From Sphingomonas sp. (lineage in GTDB: Bacteria; Pseudomonadota; Alphaproteobacteria; Sphingomonadales; Sphingomonadaceae): a stretch of DNA of 64,000 bases. Of the stretch, positions 15,116 to 25,816 are shown piece after piece. The notes beneath the pieces are model-generated. The model was not told where the DNA came from and searched no databases. It saw only the letters and a program-made list of their open reading frames with translations. Positions within the stretch are counted from its first letter, which is position 1. Every line of letters begins with the position of its first letter. Both the position numbers and the translations under genes were made by a program. The DNA lies in the NCBI RefSeq assembly GCF_017744835.1, contig NZ_JAGIAM010000003.1, positions 124,001-188,000 of the forward strand, given 5' to 3'.

Positions 15116-16072
15116 TTGGACGCCTTCATTTCGTACTCGCACCACGATACCTCGGCGCTGGAGCGCCTTCACGTGCATCTCGCGGTCCTGCGGCGTGACG
15201 GTCTGATCCGCGAGTGGTTCGACCGCGACATTCTCGCGGGCGACGATTTGGACGGCCGGATCGCCGATAGGCTGGAGTCCAGCTCCCTCTTCCTGCTGAT
15301 CATCACGCCCGACTTTCTTAACTCCGACTACTGTGTCGAGCGGGAAATGGCCCGGGCGCTGGAGAGGCAAAAGGCTGGCGAGGCCCGCGTCATCGGCATT
15401 ATCGTCGAACCCTGCGACTGGCAGTCAACGCCGCTACGCGCCATCAAGGTACTTCCGCGCGACGGCAAGCCTGTCGCCGAGTGGATCAATGCGAATAGTG
15501 CATGGCTGAACGTCGTCCAGGAGATCAGGCGGGCGATCCAAGAGGATCGCCAAGTCGGTTCGGCGGCACACGCCAGGGATGCCGCGTCCGCCTCGGTCTC
15601 TCGGCCACCCGCGAGCGCCAGCCGATATCGCGCGAAACGCGACTTCGACGACATCGACAGAAGCGAGTTCCGAGATCGGGCCTTTGAAGAGATCAAGGGA
15701 TATTTCAAGGAGGCTTCGTCGGAACTCGACTCCCTCGACGATTTCCGAGCACGCGTGGTCGACATCTCACCCACTGCGTTCGGGTGCACAATCGTCAACC
15801 GCGCCTTGAGCCGCGGTACGGCGCACCTGACGGTCCATCGCCAAACCAACAGTCGCTCCGGGGTGGGCGATATCTACTGGTCGTTCGAGGAGAATGCGGC
15901 TTCTAATACGGCCAACGGTTGGCTTTCGATAGAACACGACGAGTTCGAACTGTTCCTGAAGGCGCAATCCTTCGGCTTCGGCTCGGACGAGCGTCGGAAG
16001 ATGAGCTGGCGGGAAGCCGCTTCCTTGATGTGGAACGACATGCTCCAAAGGGCTGGGATCGCACATGACTGA
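15116..16072 (+). CDS. TIR domain protein (predicted NAD-processing effector)
   Basis: A 318-residue protein. Residues 1 to about 135 are a bacterial TIR domain: it begins FISYSHHD, has the BB-loop region 'WFDRDILAGDDLDGRI', and the 'SDYCVEREM' box with E77 as the probable catalytic glutamate of NAD-cleaving TIRs. Residues about 150-318 form a separate domain I do not recognise, joined by a Ser/Ala-rich linker. The start is TTG 15116; no ATG or GTG fits in frame and 'agagg' lies at good distance. Its last bases overlap a small zinc-ribbon gene. Bacterial TIR proteins commonly act in phage defence by NAD depletion or by making cyclic-ADPR-type signals; that role here is inference. Confidence 0.85.
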   Translation: MDAFISYSHHDTSALERLHVHLAVLRRDGLIREWFDRDILAGDDLDGRIADRLESSSLFLLIITPDFLNSDYCVEREMARALERQKAGEARVIGIIVEPCDWQSTPLRAIKVLPRDGKPVAEWINANSAWLNVVQEIRRAIQEDRQVGSAAHARDAASASVSRPPASASRYRAKRDFDDIDRSEFRDRAFEEIKGYFKEASSELDSLDDFRARVVDISPTAFGCTIVNRALSRGTAHLTVHRQTNSRSGVGDIYWSFEENAASNTANGWLSIEHDEFELFLKAQSFGFGSDERRKMSWREAASLMWNDMLQRAGIAHD

Positions 16073-16229
16073 GCGGGTTCGTCTCAGATGCCTGAACTGC
16101 GGGCATCGGTTCGAACAGGATGTGCTCACGCAGGAGGAGAGGCTGAAAGCGCGTCGCGAGGACCGACCCACATCTCCGATCGCTTGTCCGATCTGCCGCC
16201 GGACCGACACGCGGCGAGGTTGGGACTAG
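16065..16229 (+). CDS. 54-residue zinc-ribbon protein coupled to the TIR gene
   Basis: This short frame starts at ATG 16065 inside the end of the TIR gene (8-bp overlap, ATGACTGA) and ends at TAG 16229. It encodes MTERVRLRCLNCGHRF, a charged helix and then CPICRRTDTRRGWD. The pairs C9-x2-C12 and C41-x2-C44 make a complete zinc-ribbon ligand set. The tight overlap argues for coupled translation and a functional pair. Its role (scaffold, nucleic acid sensor or inhibitor of the TIR protein) is unknown. Confidence 0.65.
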   Translation: MTERVRLRCLNCGHRFEQDVLTQEERLKARREDRPTSPIACPICRRTDTRRGWD

Positions 16230-16683
16230 CGAGGCACACACCTTCGACGAAACCGTTGCCGGCGATAACTGAGCCATGAGTTGTCGGTGCTGCGGGCATG
16301 GCGCGCCGATCACAACCATGTACGGCCGCATAGCGGTAGGGCTGACGCCCGCCGATGCTGCCAGGCGGGTTGTGCAGCCCCGCCCGCAAGGGCACGATAA
16401 TAACCCCAGACTCCAGTTATGACTGGAGGAGTTTTGGGGAGCACGGCAGGATCGATGAAGTCAAAAGGGATGGTCTGGTTGCTGCTCGACCCTCCCGGAA
16501 CGAGGCGGCCACTGAATTGTCAGCCAAGTCTTCGGTGAGCCAGCAATTTCCCTGGTGACGAACAAACGGCAGGTATCGGAGTGACTGGCGCGCTCGGGAA
16601 GACCGACATGAGGGCGCTAGGCGGCCCGGCGAATAGGCAGTTGCGCCCCCTCTGCGGATATCGCGCGTGGAGAGAGTTTGCCC
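16230..16683. other. Intergenic region after the TIR pair
   Basis: 454 bp with no convincing gene. A 48-codon frame from ATG 16276 begins MSCRCCGHG and ends at 16422, but it has no ribosome-binding site and only an N-terminal cysteine cluster; I do not call it. The region contains the hairpin at 16411-16428. The remainder up to the PhzF stop shows nothing. Confidence 0.5.
16411..16435 (+). terminator. Probable intrinsic terminator of the TIR operon
   Basis: CTCCAGT-tatg-ACTGGAG (16411-16428) forms a 7-bp stem with a 4-base loop, followed by GAGTTTT. It lies about 180 bp after the zinc-ribbon stop. Confidence 0.5.
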
Positions 16684-17571
16684 TCACGTGATGCGCAAGT
16701 TGCCCTCCAGAACGACGACGCCGGCGCCGCTCAGCGTGATGTTCTCTCCTGCCCGTACTTCCAGCAAGCTGCGCCGCCCCATTTTAGTGCCCTGTTCGAT
16801 TGTCAGCACCTGTTCGCGTTCCAGCAGGCCGGAGTGACTCAGATATCCCCCCAGCGGGCCAGCCGCGCTGCCGGTCGCCGGGTCTTCGTGCAGACCGACG
16901 GAGGGGTTGAAGAACCTGGCATAGGCACGCGCTTCGATTCCTTCGTCCAGCGCATAAATATAGCAGCCACGATCCTCCTCGGCGCCCAATGCCGCCAGCA
17001 GCGCCTCGGCGGTTGGAGCCGCCCGGTCGACCGCCGCCGCATCGCGAACGCGCACCAGCAAGTGCCCGGCACCCGTCCACGCCACCCGCGGCATCGGATG
17101 GGTCTCGATGTCCTCTGATCGCAAGCCCAACGCGGCTGCAAGCAACGCAAGGTCGGGTTCAAAATCGCTTATCTGCAGTGCCGAATGCGTCATCGTCCCG
17201 TGCAGCAGATCATCCCGCTGCTCGATCCGCACCGGAAGCACGACGTTGCGCAGTTCCTGGGTGAATTCGCGGGGTTCCTCCAGATTGCCCAGCTTGCCCT
17301 GGTATCCAAGCCACAGCCAAGCGCCCAGCGCATTGTGTCCAGCGCCGCCCACCTCGACGCCGCTCGCCGTAAAGGACCGTAGCCGCCAGTCCGCTGACAG
17401 CGTGGGTGACTGGAGGAAGGTCGTCTCGGATTGATTGAACTCACGGGCGATCGCTCGCAGCGTTTCGTCGGACAGGTCCTCACCACCCTCGACCACTGCG
17501 AGCGGATTGCCCTGGAGCGCATGTTCGGCGAACACATCGACAAATCCGAACTTCAATTCACGCACGGCCAT
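16684..17571 (-). CDS. PhzF family isomerase/epimerase-like protein
   Basis: A 295-residue member of the PhzF/diaminopimelate epimerase-like superfamily. The N-terminal signature is 'FVDVFAEHALQGNPLAVV', followed by 'FNQSETTF', in which the Glu corresponds to the catalytic acid of PhzF. The second half has 'HEDPATGSAAGPLGGYL'. Real phenazine synthesis is not implied, as no other phz genes are present. ATG 17571 matches the family start; ATG 17601 is possible. It is divergently paired with a LysR regulator across a palindromic 99-bp region, the usual sign of local control. Confidence 0.9.
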   Translation of the reverse strand: MAVRELKFGFVDVFAEHALQGNPLAVVEGGEDLSDETLRAIAREFNQSETTFLQSPTLSADWRLRSFTASGVEVGGAGHNALGAWLWLGYQGKLGNLEEPREFTQELRNVVLPVRIEQRDDLLHGTMTHSALQISDFEPDLALLAAALGLRSEDIETHPMPRVAWTGAGHLLVRVRDAAAVDRAAPTAEALLAALGAEEDRGCYIYALDEGIEARAYARFFNPSVGLHEDPATGSAAGPLGGYLSHSGLLEREQVLTIEQGTKMGRRSLLEVRAGENITLSGAGVVVLEGNLRIT

Positions 17572-17633
17572 GCTCCATATTCTGGATGAGATAATATGCA
17601 TGGACTATGGAGCGCGAATGAAGTCCAATAAAC

Positions 17634-17649
17634 CGATGAGATCTCATCG
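17634..17649. promoter_or_regulatory. 16-bp perfect palindrome between phzF-like and lysR genes
   Basis: CGATGAGATCTCATCG is fully palindromic and lies 21 bp before the LysR start. A second, looser inverted repeat TGGACT (17601-17606)/AGTCCA (17622-17627) lies on the phzF side. LysR proteins bind dyad sites in such shared promoters, so one of these is probably the operator. Confidence 0.5.
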
Positions 17650-17669
17650 CATCCTGAGGTAATCTCAAC

Positions 17670-18563
17670 ATGCTGCCCGGACCGCTGCCATCGCTCAATG
17701 CGCTACGGGCCTTCGATGCCGTGGCGCGCCTGGGCAGTTTCAAGGCTGCGGCGTCGGAACTCGCTGTGACCTCGACCGCGGTCAGCCACCTCGTTCGAAA
17801 TCTGGAGGAGCAATTGGGCGTCCGGCTGCTGGAGCGTACGCCGCGGCAGGTGCGGCCCACGCCCGAGGGGCGGACGCTCCACGAAGCGACTACCTTGGCC
17901 TTTGGCGCGATCCGGTCCGGCGTGGCGGCGGTACGAAAATCGGGAGATCCTCGCGTCCTGACCGTATCAGCGACGTCGGCCTTCCTGTCGGCGTGGCTGG
18001 TTCCCCGACTGGCGAGCCTGCACCGCGCGCTGCCCGGCCTCGACGTGCGGCTGCACGCGAGCAATGCCGCCATCGATCTGAACGCGGGCGATGTCGATCT
18101 CGCGATCCGCTATGGCCATGGGCCGTATCCCGGACTTGAGGCGACACCGCTGCTGGTGGACGAGTTCGTGGTCGTTGCGCACGCAAATAGTCCGATCGGC
18201 ACGGTGGCGGATCTGAAGCATGCGGCATTGATCCATGTCGAAGGTCAGACGATGCCTGCGCCGCCAGCCGATTGGACACTATGGCGCTCTCGCTTCGGGC
18301 CAGCCGACCTGGATGTGAGCGGCGGACTGCGGTTTACCGATGTCGCCCTTGCGATCCAGGCGACGCTCGCCGGCCATGGCGTCGCGATTGTCAGCCACCT
18401 TCTTGTGAGCGATGCACTTCGCGCCGGACTGTTGACACGCCCGATCCGCGAGTCACTGCAAGGTGCGACCTACTTCATGATCTCCACCGCACGAACCGCG
18501 CGGAGGCCGGAAGTAGGTGCATTCCGTATGTGGTTGTCGCAGCAGTTGGAAGCCAGCCTTTAG
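17670..18563 (+). CDS. LysR family transcriptional regulator (GcvA-like)
   Basis: 297 residues. The N-terminal winged HTH (about 8-67) has the LysR signature 'SLNALRAFDAVARLGSFKAAASELAVTSTAVSHLVRNLEEQLG'. An effector-binding periplasmic-type domain follows, with 'GDVDLAIRYGHGPYPGLEATPLL', a hallmark of the GcvA/AmpR subgroup. ATG 17670 has 'gagg' upstream. It is divergent to the PhzF-family gene and probably controls it, as well as itself. Confidence 0.93.
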   Translation: MLPGPLPSLNALRAFDAVARLGSFKAAASELAVTSTAVSHLVRNLEEQLGVRLLERTPRQVRPTPEGRTLHEATTLAFGAIRSGVAAVRKSGDPRVLTVSATSAFLSAWLVPRLASLHRALPGLDVRLHASNAAIDLNAGDVDLAIRYGHGPYPGLEATPLLVDEFVVVAHANSPIGTVADLKHAALIHVEGQTMPAPPADWTLWRSRFGPADLDVSGGLRFTDVALAIQATLAGHGVAIVSHLLVSDALRAGLLTRPIRESLQGATYFMISTARTARRPEVGAFRMWLSQQLEASL

Positions 18564-18713
18564 GCGGACGCTCCGCAAACCGCCCCTGGCTGTCGTTCGC
18601 TGTCGGCGGACCAAATGGCCGCTTTCGGTACCACGCGACGTGCTGAACGTCCGAAATCAGGGCGCGAAGCGGGCGCTCCCGGCAGCGCCGCCCGACTCAG
18701 CCCCGGCTCACCC

Positions 18714-19349
18714 TCACTTCTCCTTGCGCTTCTCCGCCAGCGCGTTGGCGGCTTTGCGGTCGGGGCCTGCCTCCTGGATGATCGCGCGCGCTTCGTCGGC
18801 GGTGAGGCCGTGCTTGCGGGCGAAGTAGCTGACTTCATAGGGTTGGTTCGCGGCGACCCGGCCGCGGTCCGCGGCGCCCTGCTTGGCCTTGTCGTCGCCG
18901 CCGCTGGGCCTGGGCTTGGCGGGCGTGTCCGGCTTGGCTGCTGCGGGCTTTGCCGGTGCGGATTTGGCCGGAGCGGCCTTGGGCGCGGCTGAGGTCCTGG
19001 GCTTGGTTGTCGCCTTCGGCTTGGCCGCGGGCTTGGGCTTGGCTGCCGGCTTGGGCTTCGCCGCCGTCGCCTTCGGCTTCGCGGAGGCGCCCGCGTCCTG
19101 CTTGCCCGAACGGCGGCGCGCGAAGAGCAGGCCGGACACTGCGGCCGCGCCGGCGGCGAGCGCGGCGCCGGCGCCGAGCAGCCTGGTGCGCGCGCTGCGC
19201 TGCTGCGCCTCGGCTTCCTCGCGTGCCTTCTGCTCCTCCGCCGCGCGCGCCTCCTCGGCGTGGCGCTGCTTGACCTCCTCGGGGATCGGGTCGGGGTGGA
19301 TCGGGTAGGGCGAGGTGTTGCCCTCGGGGACCGGCGGCTGGTGAGTCAT
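18714..19349 (-). CDS. DUF3606 protein with membrane segment and Lys/Ala/Pro-rich linker
   Basis: A 211-residue protein in three parts. An N-terminal charged coiled-coil-like helix (about 20-52) leads into a hydrophobic Ala-rich segment (about 55-75, [20 protein letters not shown]). Then comes a histone H1-like tract of KPK/PAA repeats (about 90-150). The C-terminal DUF3606 domain is '[25 protein letters not shown]'. ATG 19349 has 'aggaac' upstream. The basic tract could bind nucleic acid, but the family has no known function. It lies directly downstream of rpoD, inside the putative islet. Confidence 0.78.
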   Translation of the reverse strand: MTHQPPVPEGNTSPYPIHPDPIPEEVKQRHAEEARAAEEQKAREEAEAQQRSARTRLLGAGAALAAGAAAVSGLLFARRRSGKQDAGASAKPKATAAKPKPAAKPKPAAKPKATTKPRTSAAPKAAPAKSAPAKPAAAKPDTPAKPRPSGGDDKAKQGAADRGRVAANQPYEVSYFARKHGLTADEARAIIQEAGPDRKAANALAEKRKEK

Positions 19350-19427
19350 GCTGCGTTCCTGTCTGGTTTCGCGGGCATAACGTTCTCGGGCCTCCGGGTT
19401 TCCCGGGCGTGCGTGCGGCCGCAAGCA

Positions 19428-19454
19428 AAGGGCCGGGGGATCGCCCCGGCCCTT
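19428..19454 (-). terminator. Terminator downstream of rpoD
   Basis: AAGGGCCGGGG pairs with CCCCGGCCCTT around a short gatcg-type loop. Read on the minus strand it ends in CCCTTTGCTT, 50 bp after the rpoD stop. Confidence 0.6.
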
Positions 19455-19503
19455 GGTGTCTCGCACTATGGTTTTGGCGGGGCGTTCCCCGCGGGGAGCG
19501 CGC

Positions 19504-21531
<2,028 letters not shown>

Positions 21532-21572
21532 CAAATCCCTCGAAAATCCAATGGCGGCTATTATACGCCGCC

Positions 21573-23444
21573 CTATTCGTCCAAATCGTCTTCGTCCGCA
21601 AGCATCAGATTCGCGAGGCGCTCACCAAGTGCCCGCCGCTGCTGCATCAACGCCTGTTGCCGAGCAAAAGCCGCATCATTGGCATCCGCCCCTATTGTGG
21701 CTTCGGCGAGCGCCGCGTCTACCGCGGGTAACGCCACCATCACCGCAATCGCTTCGCCCAGGTCCTCGCGCGCCTTCTCCGCATCGGCCCTGGACCGCGT
21801 GAAGGAGAAGGGCAGCGTATCGGCCCGCAGCAGATCGCCTGCCATCTGATCGAAACCAGACCGCGCCAATATGGTAAGCACTTTGCCGCTATCAAGCTGC
21901 CGGTCCTCGAGCGCCACGTCGATGACTGCCTCGAACAGCTTGCCGAGCGCGCCCGAGGCGCTGCGGAGCGACCCCAATATCTCCATGTGGCGCGCGATCT
22001 CGGCGGGGTGGCGGATCAGCCCGGCGAGCACCGCCCTGGCGAGCACGGGGTCGAGCCCGGCGGCGCCGAGGCTGCGTGCCGTGGAGGAGGGCGGGGGCTC
22101 GGGAGGTTGCCAGACGCCGCGGCGATCGCGCTTGCCGCGCGCGGGCGCGGGGCCGCGCTGGCCGCGGGGCTCGAAGGCGCGTGGGCCGCGGCCGAAATGC
22201 GCGTCGGTGCGGGCGCGGAACTCTGCGAGATACTCGTGCTTGACGTTGGAATCGGCGATACTCTCGGCGAGCGCGGCCAGGCGGCGCTTGAGCCCGGCGC
22301 GCTGCTCGGGGGTGTCGAGCGGCTCGGCGGCAACTTCGCTGGCCCAGAGCCGGTCGACCAGAGGCTGGGGCGTCTTGAGCAGCGCCTCGAACGCCGCCGC
22401 ACCCTTGCTGCGCACCAGATCGTCGGGATCGAGGCCATCGGGCAGCGTCACGAAGGCGAGGCTGCGGCCCGGCTGGAGCATCGGGAGCGCGCGGTGGGCG
22501 GCCCTGAGCGCGGCCTTCTGGCCGGCGGCATCGCCGTCGAAGCAGAGCAGGGGGACCTCGGCCATGCGCCACAGTCGCTCGAGCTGGTGCTCGGTCAGCG
22601 CAGTGCCGAGCGGGGCGACTGCCTCGCCGAAGCCGGCCTGGGCGAGCGCGATCACGTCCATATAGCCCTCGACCGCGATGATGCGGTTCGCCTTGCGCGC
22701 GGCGGCCTGGGCGCGATCGAGGTTGTAGAGCGTGCGGCCCTTGTCGAAGAGCGGGGTCTCGGGGGAGTTGAGGTACTTGGGCTCGCCGTCGCCGATGATG
22801 CGGCCGCCGAACGCGATCGTGCGGCCGCGCGCGTCGCGGATCGGGATCATGAGGCGACCGCGGAAGCGGTCGTACGGGTCCTTGTCGTCGACCGCGATGA
22901 GCAGGCCGGCTTCGACGAGCATGGCGTCGCCGTAGCTCTTCAGTGCCTCCTTGAGCTTGCCGCGCGAATCAGGCGCGAAGCCGAGGCCGAAGCTGCGCGC
23001 GGTCTCCTCCGAGATGCCGCGCTTCCTGAGCACCGCGCGCGCCTCGGCGCCTTCGATGCCGTTCAGCCGCTCGGTGAACCATTTGGCGGCATCGTCGCAC
23101 GCCTCGTGCAGTCCCTTGGCGCGTTCGGCCTTCTCGGCGGCGCGGCGGTCCTGCTCGGGCATGTCCATGCCGGCGGCCTGGGCGAGTTCCTTGACCGCAT
23201 CGATGAAGGGCAGTCCGCGCTGGTCGGTGAGCCAGCGGATCGCATCGCCATGCGCGCCGCAGCCGAAGCAGTGATAGAAGCCCTTGTCGTCGTTGACGTA
23301 GAACGACGGGGTCTTCTCGTTGTGGAAGGGGCAGCAGGCGCGGAACTCGCGGCCGGCCTTTTGCAGCTTGGTGGTCTTGGCGATCAGGCCCGAGAGCAGG
23401 GTGCGGGCGCGGAGCTCGTCGAGGAAGGCGGGGGTGAGGCTCAT
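21573..23444 (-). CDS. dnaG: DNA primase DnaG
   Basis: A 623-residue primase that makes RNA primers at the replication fork. The CHC2 zinc finger is '[31 protein letters not shown]' (about 38-68). The TOPRIM catalytic core has '[14 protein letters not shown]' and '[16 protein letters not shown]', and the C-terminal region is the DnaB-interacting helical domain. The start ATG 23444 overlaps the TGA stop of the DUF559 gene as ATGA, so translation of dnaG may now be coupled to that inserted gene. Confidence 0.98.
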   Translation of the reverse strand: MSLTPAFLDELRARTLLSGLIAKTTKLQKAGREFRACCPFHNEKTPSFYVNDDKGFYHCFGCGAHGDAIRWLTDQRGLPFIDAVKELAQAAGMDMPEQDRRAAEKAERAKGLHEACDDAAKWFTERLNGIEGAEARAVLRKRGISEETARSFGLGFAPDSRGKLKEALKSYGDAMLVEAGLLIAVDDKDPYDRFRGRLMIPIRDARGRTIAFGGRIIGDGEPKYLNSPETPLFDKGRTLYNLDRAQAAARKANRIIAVEGYMDVIALAQAGFGEAVAPLGTALTEHQLERLWRMAEVPLLCFDGDAAGQKAALRAAHRALPMLQPGRSLAFVTLPDGLDPDDLVRSKGAAAFEALLKTPQPLVDRLWASEVAAEPLDTPEQRAGLKRRLAALAESIADSNVKHEYLAEFRARTDAHFGRGPRAFEPRGQRGPAPARGKRDRRGVWQPPEPPPSSTARSLGAAGLDPVLARAVLAGLIRHPAEIARHMEILGSLRSASGALGKLFEAVIDVALEDRQLDSGKVLTILARSGFDQMAGDLLRADTLPFSFTRSRADAEKAREDLGEAIAVMVALPAVDAALAEATIGADANDAAFARQQALMQQRRALGERLANLMLADEDDLDE

Positions 23445-24049
23445 TGCTTTTCTTCGCGGGAGTCGCTTGCGGATGCCCGGGGCCCACCCCTCGGTCCCCT
23501 CCCACGAGCGGGAGGGGAAGCGATAGGGGCGCCATCTGCGCTCCCCCTCCCGCTTGCGGGAGGGGGCTGGGGGGTGGGCCCCCGCTCTCCTCTGGGCAAG
23601 GCGGCCAGAAGGATAGCCTGCAGCACTCCGTCCATGTTGCTCGTCAGATCATTGTTCCAGAAGCGGATCACGCGATAGCCCTCGGCTTCGATGCGGCGGG
23701 TGCGTTCGGCATCGGCTTCGGCGGCTTCGACATGTTGGCTGCCGTCGAGTTCGACGATCAGCCGGGCGCTACGGCAGCCGAAATCGCCGAAAAGGCCCGC
23801 CACGGGGAGCTGGCGAGTGAACAGCCCGGCGAGCTGGGATTTGCGCAGCTTCGACCAGAGGAGCGCTTCGGCGGCGGTGGAATTGTTGCGCAGTTCGCGG
23901 GCTCTCTGTGTCGGACGGCCCAGGCGAAAGCGCGCGGAGCTCGACGGATTTCCCCCCGCCGGGTTTGCTCGTGGAGAGCGGGGGCCCACCCCTCGATCCC
24001 CTCCCGCAAGCGGGAGGGGAAGCGCAGAGCTGTCCCCGTCCTTTTTCAT
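23441..24049 (-). CDS. DUF559 (VSR/PD-(D/E)XK-like) nuclease-family protein within repeats
   Basis: A 202-residue frame. The core (about 45-150) is a DUF559 domain: 'RARELRNNSTAAEALLWSKLRKSQLAGLFTRQLPV', the active-site strand 'LIVELDGSQHVEAAEADAERTRRIEAEGYRVIRFWNNDL' and a closing helix. The first 35 and the last 45 residues are translations of GC-rich palindromic repeats (PLPLAGGDRGVG, PTPQPPPASGRGS). ATG 24049 lies one base after the yqeY stop and TGA 23441 overlaps the dnaG start, so the gene is fully threaded into that operon. DUF559 proteins resemble very-short-patch repair endonucleases; substrate unknown. Confidence 0.75.
   Translation of the reverse strand: MKKDGDSSALPLPLAGGDRGVGPRSPRANPAGGNPSSSARFRLGRPTQRARELRNNSTAAEALLWSKLRKSQLAGLFTRQLPVAGLFGDFGCRSARLIVELDGSQHVEAAEADAERTRRIEAEGYRVIRFWNNDLTSNMDGVLQAILLAALPRGERGPTPQPPPASGRGSADGAPIASPPARGRGPRGGPRASASDSREEKQ
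23478..23583. repeat. GC-rich double-hairpin palindromic repeat, full copy
   Basis: Outer arms GGGCCCACCCC and GGGGTGGGCCC enclose two inner hairpins (CCCCTCCC-acgagc-GGGAGGGG and CCCCCTCCC-gcttgc-GGGAGGGGG). It forms the 3' coding part of the DUF559 gene, next to the dnaG start. Confidence 0.8.
23980..24023. repeat. GC-rich palindromic repeat, half copy
   Basis: The 44 bp match the left half of the 23478-23583 repeat in the same orientation with three mismatches. It forms the 5' coding part of the DUF559 gene. The two copies bracket the nuclease core as direct repeats. Confidence 0.78.
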
Positions 24050-24050
24050 C

Positions 24051-24503
24051 TCAGCCCAGCGCCGCCTTCACCAGGCCGCTCGCCTTGCTCATGTCGAGCG
24101 TGGTCGCGTGGCGGGCCTTCAGCTCGGCCATGACGCGGCCCATGTCCTTCATGCCCGAGGCGCCCAGCTCGGCCTTGATCGCCTCGATCGCGGCCTTGGT
24201 CTCCTCCTCGCTCATCTGCTGCGGCAGGAAGCGCTCGATCACATCGACTTCGGCGCGCTCGGCGTCGGCGAGCTCCTGGCGACCGCCCTTCTCGTACATC
24301 TCGATCGATTCGCGGCGCTGCTTGACCATCTTCTGCAGCACTTCGACCACCAGCGCGTCGTCGTCGGCGGGGGCGCCGCCGGTGCGGGCTTCGATGTCCC
24401 GGTTCTTGATCGCGCTCTGGATCAGGCTGATGGCTGCACGGCTCGTCTTGTCGCCGGCCTTCATGGCGGCGATCTGCGCGGCCTTGATATCGTCGCGAAT
24501 CAT
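24051..24503 (-). CDS. GatB/YqeY domain-containing protein
   Basis: A 150-residue YqeY-family protein, related to the tRNA-binding tail of the GatB amidotransferase subunit. Typical blocks are 'MIRDDIKAAQIAAMKAGDKTSRAAISLIQSAIKNRDIEAR', 'EVLQKMVKQRRESIEMYEKGGRQELADAERAEVDVIERFLPQQMSEEE' and 'DMGRVMAELKARH'. ATG 24503 has 'gagag' upstream; ATG 24515 does not. It starts the yqeY-DUF559-dnaG-rpoD series and diverges from carA. Confidence 0.92.
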   Translation of the reverse strand: MIRDDIKAAQIAAMKAGDKTSRAAISLIQSAIKNRDIEARTGGAPADDDALVVEVLQKMVKQRRESIEMYEKGGRQELADAERAEVDVIERFLPQQMSEEETKAAIEAIKAELGASGMKDMGRVMAELKARHATTLDMSKASGLVKAALG

Positions 24504-24591
24504 CTCATCTCTCATTTGATCGGAAAGCCGGGGAGGATAGCCGCACCCTTTCCGGATTAACAGATTGACGCAACCGGCTGCGGGGTCTAGC

Positions 24592-24637
24592 GGGCGGGCC
24601 TTAGCGACATCGCAGCAACCCCAAGGAGTGCCCGCCC
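24592..24637 (+). promoter_or_regulatory. Inverted repeat enclosing the carA Shine-Dalgarno
   Basis: GGGCGGGC (24592-24599) and GCCCGCCC (24630-24637) are perfect complements. The loop between them contains the AAGGAG ribosome-binding site (24623-24628) of carA, whose ATG is at 24641. If the stem forms in mRNA it would affect initiation; GC-rich chance pairing is also possible. Confidence 0.35.
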
Positions 24638-24640
24638 AAA

Positions 24641-25816
24641 ATGGCCGACGCCAAACCCCTGCACGCGTCCAGTCCAGCGCCCGAAGGAGCTACCGGCGTA
24701 TTGGTGCTTGCATCAGGCGATGTGGTGTGGGGCAGGGGCTTCGGCGCCGAGGGGCAGGCTGTTGGCGAAGTGTGCTTCCACACCGCGATGACCGGCTATC
24801 AGGAGATCATGACCGATCCGAGCTTCGCCGGTCAGATCATCAACTTCACTTTTCCTCACATCGGCAATGTCGGCGCCAATGCCGAGGATATCGAGGCCGA
24901 CGACCCGCACGCGCTGGGCATGATCGTCCGCGAGGACGTGACCGAGCCGAGCAACTTCCGCGCGGTCGAGCGGCTCGACGAGTGGATGCGCAAGCACGAG
25001 CGCATCGGGCTTTCGGGCATCGACACGCGCGCGCTCACCCGCCGCATCCGGCTGGGCGGGGCGCCCAACGGCGTGATCGCGCATTCGCAGGACGGCAAGT
25101 TCGACATTCCGCTGCTGCTCAAGATGGCGCAGGAATGGCCGGGGCTGGAAGGCATGGACCTGGCGATCACGGTATCGTGCGAGACGCATTTCGGCTGGAA
25201 GGACGGGGTGTGGCGGCTCGGTGCGGGCTATGACACCAGCGCGGGCGACAGCGGGCGACCGCATGTCGTGGCGATCGATTACGGCTCGAAGCGCAACATC
25301 TTTCGCAACCTCGTCCGCGCAGGCGCCGATGTGACGGTGCTGCCGGCGAACGCGACCTTCGAGCAGGCGATGGCGTTCAATCCGGACGGCTTCTTCCTCT
25401 CGAACGGTCCCGGCGATCCCGCCGCGACCGGCGAATATGCCGTGCCGGTGATCCGCGAGATGATCGACAGCGGCAAGCCGGTGTTCGGCATCTGTCTGGG
25501 CCACCAGCTGCTCGCGCTCGCGGTCGGCGCGCAGACGAGCAAGATGTTCCAGGGGCACCGCGGCGCCAACCACCCGGTCAAGCGGATCGAGGACGGCGCG
25601 GTCGAGATCACCAGCATGAACCACGGCTTCGCGGTGCTGAGCGAGACGCTGCCCGCGAACGCGCGCGAGACGCATGTGTCGCTGTTCGACGGGTCGAACT
25701 GCGGGTTCGAGCTGACCGACAAGCCGGTGTTCGCGGTGCAATACCACCCCGAGGCCAGCCCGGGGCCGCAGGACAGCCTGTATCTGTTCGAGCGGTTCGT
25801 GGGGATGATGCGGTGA
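24641..25816 (+). CDS. carA: Carbamoyl-phosphate synthase small (glutaminase) subunit
   Basis: A 391-residue glutaminase subunit that feeds ammonia to CarB for pyrimidine and arginine synthesis. The N-terminal CPSase domain has 'GEVCFHTAMTGYQEIMTDPSFAGQIINFTFPHIGNVG'. The class I glutamine amidotransferase domain has the nucleophile Cys in 'PVFGICLGHQLLALAVG' and the His/Glu pair in 'QYHPEASPGPQD'. ATG 24641 has AAGGAG upstream. Its TGA stop overlaps the GTG of the following small gene. Confidence 0.98.
   Translation: MADAKPLHASSPAPEGATGVLVLASGDVVWGRGFGAEGQAVGEVCFHTAMTGYQEIMTDPSFAGQIINFTFPHIGNVGANAEDIEADDPHALGMIVREDVTEPSNFRAVERLDEWMRKHERIGLSGIDTRALTRRIRLGGAPNGVIAHSQDGKFDIPLLLKMAQEWPGLEGMDLAITVSCETHFGWKDGVWRLGAGYDTSAGDSGRPHVVAIDYGSKRNIFRNLVRAGADVTVLPANATFEQAMAFNPDGFFLSNGPGDPAATGEYAVPVIREMIDSGKPVFGICLGHQLLALAVGAQTSKMFQGHRGANHPVKRIEDGAVEITSMNHGFAVLSETLPANARETHVSLFDGSNCGFELTDKPVFAVQYHPEASPGPQDSLYLFERFVGMMR

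Noticed and set aside
16276..16422. 48-codon ORF starting MSCRCCGHG after the TIR pair
   Set aside because: The cysteine cluster is tempting as a third small component, but there is no ribosome-binding site, no second CxxC pair, and it runs into the terminator hairpin.
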